Origin: PVC group bacterium
Lineage (GTDB): Bacteria; Verrucomicrobiota; Kiritimatiellia; UBA8416
Reading direction: 5' to 3'
DNA length: 6,868 nt
Assembly: GCA_003567805.1 (NCBI GenBank)
Contig: PWYP01000033.1
Location: 1-6,868 of the forward strand
Of the stretch, positions 1 through 5,530 are shown piece after piece. The notes under the pieces were generated by a model. It searched no databases. It saw nothing but the letters and a program-made list of their open reading frames with translations, and was not told the DNA's origin. Made by a program: the position numbers and the translations under genes. The stretch's first letter is position 1. The number at the start of each line of letters is the position of its first letter.

Positions 1-658
1 CAATCGAAAAAAGGGCGAGTGGTAGCGCCATTTGACCTAACGGCCGCAAGGTTCTCTCGATTGTTACCGGTAAGCCAAGTCCCGTCAGCGAAAGCAGTAA
101 CCCAAGGATGCAGGCAATCAGCAAGGGGTTGCGCAGCACTTTGTATGCGATACGCATTACGGAGGGTTTTTCACCGTTACCACGGCTGGCACCATGCGCC
201 AAGATGATGACGCAAGCAATGTTATAGAGTGGCACGGAAGGCGCGAGTACGAGCATGGCAGAAGCGCGCATACTGGATGTGTCGGACGGTATGCTTTCCA
301 GCGCATAAAAGAGTACGGGCAGCCCGATATAAGCCAGGTTGCCGCGCATGGAGGCCTGCACGAAAGAGGCGGTTGTTGCGTGCGGAAGACGCATTCCGCA
401 GGCTACCAGATACGCAAGAGCTGTGATTATGGTTGTTGCCACGAGTAACACATAAAATATGCGCAGGGCTGGTCCCGGTTCAATCGGGGCTGTGGCAATG
501 CCCACGAGCAGTAACGATGGAAGACCCACATAAAATGTCAGCGTGTTTAACCCCGAGAAAAAACCTTCCGGTAGGCGTCTGCTCCGGTGCATACCCCATC
601 CGAGTAGCACCATCAAAAATATGGGAGCAAGCGTTGGAAAGGTTACTTCTATAAACAT
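1..658 (-). CDS. AEC-family transporter (auxin efflux carrier-like), partial: N-terminal 219 residues
   Basis: Reading the minus strand from the ATG at 658-656 gives an open frame that runs off the left edge, so it is the N-terminal part of a longer protein (the family is usually about 300-320 residues, so roughly 90 are missing). The protein begins MFIEVTFPTLAPIF and is a series of hydrophobic helices (about residues 4-22, 36-56, 66-88, 105-120, 132-154 and 177-198). Residues 99-115 (FVQASMRGNLAYIGLPV) match the conserved AEC motif around Asn107. The stretch from 177 (NPLLIACILGLLLSLTGLGLP) to LRPLGQMALPLALFSI is typical of the start of the second half of these proteins. The family contains inner-membrane secondary carriers, often annotated as malate or other organic-anion permeases; the substrate cannot be read from sequence. 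Only a weak GAG lies upstream as ribosome site. It is transcribed divergently from the phosphorylase operon. Confidence 0.88.
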   Translation of the reverse strand, partial: MFIEVTFPTLAPIFLMVLLGWGMHRSRRLPEGFFSGLNTLTFYVGLPSLLLVGIATAPIEPGPALRIFYVLLVATTIITALAYLVACGMRLPHATTASFVQASMRGNLAYIGLPVLFYALESIPSDTSSMRASAMLVLAPSVPLYNIACVIILAHGASRGNGEKPSVMRIAYKVLRNPLLIACILGLLLSLTGLGLPVTIERTLRPLGQMALPLALFSI

Positions 659-724
659 GTCAGAACTGCTCGTTACGGGGTTGACTCATGGTGTAATAAG
701 TAGCACTGGAGTGGACAGGGTGCA

Positions 725-756
725 ATCCCGCAATGCGGATGGTTTGACATGCGGAT
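725..756. promoter_or_regulatory. Candidate operator: repeated ATGCGGAT motifs
   Basis: The octamer ATGCGGAT occurs twice in direct orientation, at 733-740 and 749-756 (16 bp start to start). The first copy is also the right arm of an inverted repeat, CCGCA-A-TGCGG at 728-738, which extends to ATCC/GGAT if one C (727) bulges. The second copy begins on the last base of the -35 box at 744-749. Such placement is what one expects of a repressor or activator site controlling the phosphorylase operon, and possibly the divergent transporter. I do not recognise the motif as a known DeoR or CytR site. The repeats are seen; the regulatory role is inferred. Confidence 0.35.
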
Positions 757-773
757 TCTGAATGGAGTAGCAT
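744..773 (+). promoter_or_regulatory. Candidate sigma-70-type promoter for the pdp-cdd-phoH operon
   Basis: A perfect -35 hexamer TTGACA lies at 744-749. With an 18-bp spacer, TAGCAT at 768-773 matches the -10 consensus at 4 of 6 positions. Transcription would then begin at about 780-781, at or next to the ATG of the phosphorylase at 781, giving a leaderless or nearly leaderless mRNA. The -10 is weak, and an upstream promoter with use of GGAG (764-767) as ribosome site is an alternative. Confidence 0.35.
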
Positions 774-780
774 CCTTCAC

Positions 781-2112
781 ATGATACCACAATGGGTAAT
801 TGAGAAGAAACGCGATGATCACTCGCTGACGGATGATGAAATTCGTGGCTTTATATCTGATTATACCCATGGCCGTATTCCCGATTACCAGATGGCAGCC
901 TTGGCCATGGCAATCTATTTTCGGGGACTGGATGAACGCGAAGTAACAACGCTGACGGATGCGATGATGCGCTCGGGAGATCAGATTGACACTTCGGTTC
1001 TCGGTATGCCGACATCCGACAAACATTCTACGGGGGGCATCGGCGATAAGGTCTCTCTTCTGCTCGCGCCGATGGTGGCATGCTGCGGACTAGGTGTCCC
1101 CATGCTTTCTGGTCGTGGGCTGGGCATCACCGGTGGTACGTTGGATAAGCTTGAGGCTATTCCGGGGTATCGGACAAATCTTGAGACCAAGGAGTTTCTG
1201 GATGTGATTGGAGCCTGCGGCTGCTCCATCACTGGTCAGACGGCAAAACTGGCACCTGCCGATCGTAAACTGTATGCCTTGCGTGATGTGACGGGTACCG
1301 TGCCGTCGATTCCGCTGATTGCGGCAAGCATCATGTCGAAAAAGTTGGCCGAGGGGACTGCTACGCTGGTTTTGGATGTAAAGTGTGGAAATGGAGCCTT
1401 TATGCAGCGTCAAGAGGACGCGCAAGCATTGGCTAAGATTATGATTCGTATCGGGGTTGGGATGGGACGAGGCGTTTCGGCTCTGATCACGGCCATGGAT
1501 CAACCACTTGGCACAACTGCGGGCAATGCTCTGGAAGTGATGGAGACGGTTGAGGCCTTGCAAGGGAAGGCCTCGCCAGATTTACTGGAAGTAACGTTAC
1601 GTCTGGGTATGGAGATGCTGCGTTCAACCGAGATTGAAGTGGACGCAGGCAAGGCGCGTCAACGTTTGATGGATACTATCGATTCCGGGCAAGCCTTCGA
1701 GCGGTTCAAGAAAATGGTCGATTTGCAAGGTGGTGACCCTGCTGTTTTGGATGATCTTCGTCAGTTGCCACAGGCGCCTGTTGTTGTCGAGGTCCCTGCA
1801 CCAGGGGACGGATATATCGCAAGTGTTTCGGCGGATGGGATTGGCCGTGCTGTCTTGCAGTTGGGTGCTGGGCGTAAGCAAACGACAGATAAGATCGATC
1901 CATCTGTAGGCATAAGCAATATGGTTAAGGTCGGGGAGACCGTATCGAAGGGGGACTTGCTGGCTACGATTCATGCTGCGAACAAGTCGGATGCAGCAGA
2001 GGCCCAAGGGCAAGTGTTAGCGGCGATTCAAATATCGGCAGAAAACGTGCCGGAACCGTCTGTAGTTTTAACAACGGTGGGAATAGAAGGGACAGCGAAA
2101 CAGCATGGATGA
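781..2112 (+). CDS. pdp: Pyrimidine-nucleoside phosphorylase / thymidine phosphorylase
   Basis: Cytosolic enzyme splitting uridine, thymidine or deoxyuridine with phosphate into the base and (deoxy)ribose-1-phosphate. The 443 residues are full length for the family and begin as homologues do (WVIEKKRDDHSLTDDEI). Domains in order: N-terminal alpha domain (about 1-70), glycosyltransferase-family-3 alpha/beta domain with the phosphate site DKHSTGGIGDK (80-90, catalytic-type His82), the signature SGRGLGITGGTLDKLE (110-125), then the base-recognition set Arg168, Ser183 and Lys187 (LRD...SIMSKK). A PYNP C-terminal domain covers about 345-420 (GRKQTTDKIDPSVGI at 364-378). The KxSLLLAP segment after the phosphate site and IPDYQMAALAMAIYF resemble Pdp of Bacillus more than DeoA of E. 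coli, so broad pyrimidine specificity is inferred; deoA is the alternative name. Ile116 replaces the His that many homologues carry in GLGHTGGT. The nearest ribosome site, GGAG at 764-767, is 13 bases from the ATG, which is long. The 3' end overlaps cdd by 8 bp. Confidence 0.95.
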   Translation: MIPQWVIEKKRDDHSLTDDEIRGFISDYTHGRIPDYQMAALAMAIYFRGLDEREVTTLTDAMMRSGDQIDTSVLGMPTSDKHSTGGIGDKVSLLLAPMVACCGLGVPMLSGRGLGITGGTLDKLEAIPGYRTNLETKEFLDVIGACGCSITGQTAKLAPADRKLYALRDVTGTVPSIPLIAASIMSKKLAEGTATLVLDVKCGNGAFMQRQEDAQALAKIMIRIGVGMGRGVSALITAMDQPLGTTAGNALEVMETVEALQGKASPDLLEVTLRLGMEMLRSTEIEVDAGKARQRLMDTIDSGQAFERFKKMVDLQGGDPAVLDDLRQLPQAPVVVEVPAPGDGYIASVSADGIGRAVLQLGAGRKQTTDKIDPSVGISNMVKVGETVSKGDLLATIHAANKSDAAEAQGQVLAAIQISAENVPEPSVVLTTVGIEGTAKQHG

Positions 2113-2488
2113 TCTAAAGCTGCTTGCATTGGCACGGGATGCTGCGCAAAACGCGCACTGCCCGTATTCGAAGTTTCAAGTCGGAGCGGCTTTGTTGACG
2201 AGTGATGGCAATGTGTTTTGTGGCTGCAATGTAGAAAATGCTTCTTATGGCCTCACGATCTGTGCTGAACGTAACGCTGTTTGCGCAGCCATTGCTGCTG
2301 GATATCGGGATTTTGTATCGATTGCTCTTGTTGCAACCCGTATCGCTACGCCTTGCGGCGCATGTCGACAGTTTCTTGCGGAATTCGTGCAACCAACCTT
2401 TCGTATCTTGGTTGGGTCTTTGTCCGCTGCTGACAAGCATCAAGTCTACACCATGGAAGCCTTGCTGCCTCACCATTTTACGTTTTAA
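2105..2488 (+). CDS. cdd: Cytidine deaminase
   Basis: Zinc-dependent hydrolytic deamination of cytidine and deoxycytidine to uridine and deoxyuridine in the cytosol, feeding the phosphorylase encoded just upstream. At 127 residues it is the short, homotetrameric type of CDA. Visible active-site parts are Asn42 and Glu44 in NVENASYG (ribose binding), Cys53-Ala-Glu55 (zinc ligand and catalytic glutamate) and PCGACRQ with zinc ligands Cys84 and Cys87. All three zinc ligands are Cys, as in the tetrameric class. The ATG lies inside the last codons of the phosphorylase frame, with AAGGGA at 2087-2092 about 12 bases before it, so translational coupling is likely. The product C-terminus, MEALLPHHFTF, resembles the usual LLPxxF ending of the family. 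Confidence 0.96.
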   Translation: MDDLKLLALARDAAQNAHCPYSKFQVGAALLTSDGNVFCGCNVENASYGLTICAERNAVCAAIAAGYRDFVSIALVATRIATPCGACRQFLAEFVQPTFRILVGSLSAADKHQVYTMEALLPHHFTF

Positions 2489-2493
2489 TCATT

Positions 2494-2498
2494 AGGAG
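2494..2498 (+). promoter_or_regulatory. Ribosome binding site that decides the PIN-PhoH start
   Basis: AGGAG lies directly against the ATG at 2499 (no spacer) but 9 bases before the ATG at 2508. The second ATG is therefore the better start, and the protein begins MKKNRVKSE rather than MGFMKKN. Confidence 0.7.
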
Positions 2499-2507
2499 AT
2501 GGGGTTT

Positions 2508-3872
2508 ATGAAAAAGAATCGGGTGAAGTCTGAAAGCGTTCGCAAGACGTTTGTGCTGGATACGAATGTATTGCTGCATAATCCACAAAGTTTAGAGTCT
2601 TTCTCGGACAATCGTGTAGTCATTCCGATGGCCGTAATCGAGGAGCTCGACAAATTTAAGACTCACAATGACGAATTGGGCCGCAATGCCCGGCACGTCA
2701 TTCGTCGAATCGATACCTTGCGTACGGAGGGGAGCTTGCGCGATGGTGTGCCGCTGCCAGGAGGAGGCGTGCTGCAGATCCGTAGTGCTCTGATGCCAGA
2801 AGCCGATGGCATGCTTGTCGATAATGTGCCCGACAACTTGATTCTGAGACTTGCTTACGAACTGATCACCGAAAATGAAGAAGTCATTTTTGTAAGCAAG
2901 GATATTAATGCCCGCTTGAAGGCCGATGCACTTGGCTTGCAGGTGATGGATTATGAAAAGGAAAAGATCAATTTTGATGAGCTGTATACCGGCTACACAG
3001 AAATGACCGTTCCTATGGCCACGATTAATGGATTTTTCAAAAGCCGGATTTACAAGCATAGCTCCATTGGCGAATTTCCGAATCAATTTGTTCTCATGCG
3101 CGAGCGCACCAATCGCAAGCGAGGGAACACGGCCTTGGCGCGGGTTATTGAGCCGGGGACCTTGGTGCACCTGTCCAGTGATCTGGAGCGCGTTTGGAAT
3201 ATTGTTGCGCGGAATCGAGAGCAGCGGCTGGCGTTGGAGTTGTTGATGGATCCATCGGTGCAGATTGTGACCTTGGTGGGTCAGGCGGGTACCGGCAAAA
3301 CCTTGCTGGCACTTGCCGCAGCTTTACAAAGCACAATTCGTAATCACCGCTATGATGGGATCTTGGTGTCGCGCCCGATTATCCCGATGGGCAAGGATAT
3401 TGGATATCTGCCGGGAGCCAAAGAGGAAAAGCTCTCGCATTGGATGCACCCGATTTTTGATAATTTAACATACCTTATGAACGAGCCGGTGGAGAAAGGT
3501 GTTCCGGCCAAGAAAAAGACCAAGGTGACGCCGAAAGATCGCATTGAGTCCTTGTTGCATAATGATACGGTTGTACTGGAGGCATTGACCTATATCCGCG
3601 GACGATCGATACCGAATCAATACGTCATTGTGGATGAGGCGCAGAATCTGACGCCGCATGAAGTAAAAACGATTGTGAGTCGTGCGGGCGAGAATACCAA
3701 AATGGTATTAACAGGTGACCCATACCAGATTGACAATCCGTATCTGGATGCGTCGAGCAATGGATTAACCTATGCAACCGAGCGTCTTAAGTCGCTTTCG
3801 ATTCATGGGCATGTGACATTGCAGACGAGTGAGCGAAGCTCGCTTGCTGCGGTTGCGGCGCAGTATTTGTAG
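2508..3872 (+). CDS. phoH: PIN domain-PhoH fusion protein (PhoH2/YlaK type RNase-ATPase)
   Basis: Predicted cytosolic protein of 454 residues with two domains, as in Bacillus YlaK and mycobacterial PhoH2, for which RNA helicase and RNase activities have been reported. The N-terminal PIN nuclease domain (about 14-150) shows [12 protein letters not shown] (Asp18), [14 protein letters not shown] (Glu45/Glu46) and the distal acidic residue in VSKDINARL (Asp132). The C-terminal PhoH ATPase domain (about 235-450) has a Walker A GQAGTGKT (258-265), a Walker B VIVDEAQN (373-380), LTGDPYQID (401-409) and a terminal SER motif near 441-443. The catalytic residues I can check appear intact in both halves. 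An ATG at 2499 would add three residues, but ribosome-site spacing favours 2508. It starts 20 bases after the cdd stop, with no visible terminator between, so it is probably the third gene of the pyrimidine salvage operon. E. coli PhoH and YbeZ lack the PIN half. Confidence 0.93.
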   Translation: MKKNRVKSESVRKTFVLDTNVLLHNPQSLESFSDNRVVIPMAVIEELDKFKTHNDELGRNARHVIRRIDTLRTEGSLRDGVPLPGGGVLQIRSALMPEADGMLVDNVPDNLILRLAYELITENEEVIFVSKDINARLKADALGLQVMDYEKEKINFDELYTGYTEMTVPMATINGFFKSRIYKHSSIGEFPNQFVLMRERTNRKRGNTALARVIEPGTLVHLSSDLERVWNIVARNREQRLALELLMDPSVQIVTLVGQAGTGKTLLALAAALQSTIRNHRYDGILVSRPIIPMGKDIGYLPGAKEEKLSHWMHPIFDNLTYLMNEPVEKGVPAKKKTKVTPKDRIESLLHNDTVVLEALTYIRGRSIPNQYVIVDEAQNLTPHEVKTIVSRAGENTKMVLTGDPYQIDNPYLDASSNGLTYATERLKSLSIHGHVTLQTSERSSLAAVAAQYL

Positions 3873-3877
3873 AGACG

Positions 3878-3898
3878 GGTGTCGGGTTTAGGGTGTCG
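3878..3898. repeat. Three-unit 7-bp tandem repeat (GGTGTCG-type)
   Basis: GGTGTCG, GGTTTAG, GGTGTCG follow head to tail just after the PhoH stop codon (TAG at 3870-3872). Seen as nonamers, GGGTGTCGG occurs at 3877-3885 and 3891-3899. It is too short and GC-rich to be a terminator and shows no hairpin. It looks like a degenerate remnant of a short-period intergenic repeat; longer GGTGTCG runs are, from memory, common between genes in some environmental bacterial genomes. Confidence 0.5.
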
Positions 3899-3922
3899 GC
3901 TGGTAGGCTCTGGAGTGGGAAC

Positions 3923-3946
3923 CACGAAGACACTAAGGCACGAAGA
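3923..3946. repeat. Three-unit 8-bp tandem repeat (CACGAAGA-type)
   Basis: CACGAAGA, CACTAAGG, CACGAAGA follow without gaps, preceded by AC so that the whole reads ACCACGAAGACACTAAGGCA and onward. This matches, from memory, a widespread intergenic motif (ACCACGAAG...CACGAAG) seen in many Verrucomicrobia-like and deltaproteobacterial genomes. Together with the 7-bp repeat it fills most of the first half of the 140-bp gap between the PhoH and reductase genes. Its function is unknown. Translated, it gives the NHEDTKARR string that can turn up as a spurious protein N-terminus. Confidence 0.65.
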
Positions 3947-4000
3947 TTGTTGGCCTTTGCATGGGGAATCCTACAAAAACAAGCATTAGATACAGAAAAT

Positions 4001-4006
4001 AGGGGA
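4001..4006 (+). promoter_or_regulatory. Ribosome binding site fixing the reductase start
   Basis: AGGGGA lies 6 bases before the ATG at 4013 and fixes the start of the aldo/keto reductase. The frame is open further upstream to a GTG at 3893, but that part translates the intergenic repeats. Confidence 0.7.
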
Positions 4007-4012
4007 AGAACG

Positions 4013-4993
4013 ATGGAATACAGGAATTTGGGACGTTCAGGGTTAAAGGTTAGCGCACTTTCTTATGGTGCTTGGGTAACATTCGATACGCAGTTACAGG
4101 TAGATGCTGCCAAGGATTGTATGGTGGCAGCTTATGATGCCGGGGTAAATTTCTTTGATAATGCGGAAGCCTATGCTGCGGGCAAAGCGGAAATCATCAT
4201 GGGCGAAGTGCTAAAGCAAAACGGCTGGCGTCGTGACAGCTATATTGTTTCTTCCAAGGTCATGTTCGGTTGCGGGCACAAAGGCCCTACCCAGAAAGGG
4301 TTGAGCCGCAAACATGTGGTGGAGGCCTGCGAGCAAGCCATGCAGCGTCTGCAAGTCGACTATCTTGATTTGTATTTTTGTCATCGTCCCGATCCCGAGA
4401 CCCCCATTGAGGAAACCGTGTGGACCATGCATAGTTTGATTATGCAAGGCAAGATCCTGTATTGGGGAACGAGCGAATGGAGTGCGCAGGAAATCACGCA
4501 GGCGCACCAAGTGGCGCGGCAATATAATTTGATTCCACCTTTGATGGAACAGCCGCACTATAACCTCTTTCATCGCAAGCGTTTTGAAAAGGAATATGCC
4601 CCGCTATATAAGGAATACGGTCTGGGGACGACAATTTGGTCGCCACTGGCAAGCGGGGTCTTGACGGGCAAGTATCGCAACGGAATCCCTGAGGATTCCC
4701 GATTGGCTCTGCCAGGTTACGAGTGGCTTAAAGAGGCACTCAGCGGTGAAAATGGCAAGAAGCGCATGGACGCGGTAGAATCCCTCGCAAAGGTTGCGGA
4801 TGGGCTTGGTGTTTCTCTGGCAGAGCTGTCTTTGGGCTGGTGTCTCAAGAATCCGAATGTCAGCACCGTAATCATGGGTGCTACCAAAGTTTCGCAGATT
4901 GAGCAGAATCTCAAAGCCTTGGATGCCGTTGAGAAGCTCGATGAAACGGTCATGGAGCAGATCAACGAAATCGTAAAAGATATCGAAGTGTAG
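4013..4993 (+). CDS. Aldo/keto reductase, Kv-beta-like (AKR6-type)
   Basis: Predicted cytosolic NADPH-dependent oxidoreductase of 326 residues, full length for the (beta/alpha)8 aldo/keto reductase fold, beginning [14 protein letters not shown]. The tetrad is visible: Asp49 and Tyr54 in [14 protein letters not shown], Lys82 in VSSKVMFG and His124 in [14 protein letters not shown]. Cofactor-binding segments are [13 protein letters not shown] (209-221) and [11 protein letters not shown] (289-299). The sequence follows the beta subunit of animal voltage-gated K+ channels unusually closely ([36 protein letters not shown]), which places it in the AKR6-like branch. In bacteria this branch includes YghZ-type enzymes acting on small aldehydes such as methylglyoxal; the substrate here is not known. 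I see no convincing promoter in the 140-bp gap upstream and no strong terminator after PhoH, so partial read-through is possible. It converges with the ABM gene, 14 bp apart. Confidence 0.94.
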   Translation: MEYRNLGRSGLKVSALSYGAWVTFDTQLQVDAAKDCMVAAYDAGVNFFDNAEAYAAGKAEIIMGEVLKQNGWRRDSYIVSSKVMFGCGHKGPTQKGLSRKHVVEACEQAMQRLQVDYLDLYFCHRPDPETPIEETVWTMHSLIMQGKILYWGTSEWSAQEITQAHQVARQYNLIPPLMEQPHYNLFHRKRFEKEYAPLYKEYGLGTTIWSPLASGVLTGKYRNGIPEDSRLALPGYEWLKEALSGENGKKRMDAVESLAKVADGLGVSLAELSLGWCLKNPNVSTVIMGATKVSQIEQNLKALDAVEKLDETVMEQINEIVKDIEV

Positions 4994-5007
4994 CTCTCGG
5001 TCTGACC

Positions 5008-5313
5008 TCAAGCGTCTTCGAGTACTTTGAGGGAAGCTGACACGACGAGATCCTTGACGGTTTCGCGATAGGCTTCCATGTGTGGTGCCACCAAGTGCGC
5101 TTGTAGAGCGGATACGCTTTCCCATTTTTCAACAATGGTGACGATATTCTCATCAAGTTGTTGGGCTGCTAGGTTGATGTCCACATCTACGGTTGGCGTG
5201 TATTGTACGCAACCTTCTTCCTGGAGAACGGTGGGGACGATGGCGTGAAACGCATCAAGAAATGCTTGGCGTTTACCCGGTTGGATCTGAATGGACGCAA
5301 GTACATGAATCAT
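5008..5313 (-). CDS. Antibiotic biosynthesis monooxygenase (ABM) domain protein, YgiN-like
   Basis: A 101-residue single-domain protein, the normal size for the ABM dimeric alpha/beta-barrel family. It begins MIHVLASIQIQPGKRQAFLDAF (beta strand, then the first helix). It continues with EEGCVQYTPTVDVD, which matches the usual EpGc..Y.... strand, and with IVEKWESVSALQAHLVAPHM (60-79), the family's E-W-..-L..H....H pattern with His73 and His78. Characterised members are cofactor-free quinol or polyketide monooxygenases (E. coli YgiN) or autoinducer-processing proteins (LsrG), so a role with quinols or reactive carbonyls is possible but not shown. Start at the ATG at 5313, with AAGAGAGA (5318-5325) as a weak ribosome site 4 bases ahead. 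It stands alone on the minus strand between the convergent reductase gene and the downstream end of rnd. Confidence 0.88.
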   Translation of the reverse strand: MIHVLASIQIQPGKRQAFLDAFHAIVPTVLQEEGCVQYTPTVDVDINLAAQQLDENIVTIVEKWESVSALQAHLVAPHMEAYRETVKDLVVSASLKVLEDA

Positions 5314-5439
5314 ATGGTCTCTCTTTATTTAATACACATGCAGCCAGACGAAGACTAGCGTGTATCTTTTTGTAACTGATCATTATGACTGTACTTTATC
5401 ACAGCAAGGGGCAGTCAACAAGAGGGGACGGTGGGAGAA

Positions 5440-5497
5440 AATGCTGAAATGCCGAATTGCTGAAATGCCGAAATGCTGAAAATAAGGAAATTGCTGA
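5440..5497. repeat. 8-bp tandem repeat array, consensus AATGCYGA
   Basis: Five consecutive octamers at 5440-5479 read AATGCTGA, AATGCCGA, ATTGCTGA, AATGCCGA, AATGCTGA. A decayed unit AAATAAGG (5480-5487) and a last AAATTGCTGA (5488-5497) follow. The array lies in the 217-bp spacer between the 5' end of the ABM gene and the 3' end of rnd. The 8-bp period is not a multiple of three and the stretch is not part of any supported gene. There is no internal dyad long enough for a terminator hairpin. The remaining spacer (5314-5439 and 5498-5530) must hold the ABM promoter, but I could not identify a convincing one. Confidence 0.8.
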
Positions 5498-5530
5498 TTG
5501 GCTTTGCAACATGAATTGCTAGGTTTGATG

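Noticed and set aside
660..689. Nine-codon upstream reading frame (MSQPRNEQF) ending one base before the transporter ATG on the minus strand.
   Set aside because: No ribosome site precedes it and a frame this short is expected by chance; kept only as a possible coupling leader.
19..761. Several plus-strand open frames of 60-84 codons over the left part of the window.
   Set aside because: They lie opposite the AEC transporter frame and give Cys/Arg-rich sequence with no family resemblance.
2499..2507. Upstream ATG for the PIN-PhoH protein.
   Set aside because: The AGGAG ribosome site abuts it with no spacer, while the ATG at 2508 has a 9-base spacer.
5006..5032. Possible bidirectional terminator between the convergent reductase and ABM genes (CCTCAA...TTGAGG).
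   Set aside because: Only a 6-bp AT-containing stem with a long loop, overlapping the ABM stop codon, and with no T-tract on either strand.
5382..5418. Candidate ABM promoter on the minus strand (TTGACT at 5418-5413, CATAAT at 5387-5382).
   Set aside because: Spacing of 25 bp is too long for a standard sigma-70 promoter and no better partner was found.
5440..5497. Reading the 8-bp array as a CRISPR or a coding repeat.
   Set aside because: Units are far too short and lack spacers, and the period is not a multiple of three.
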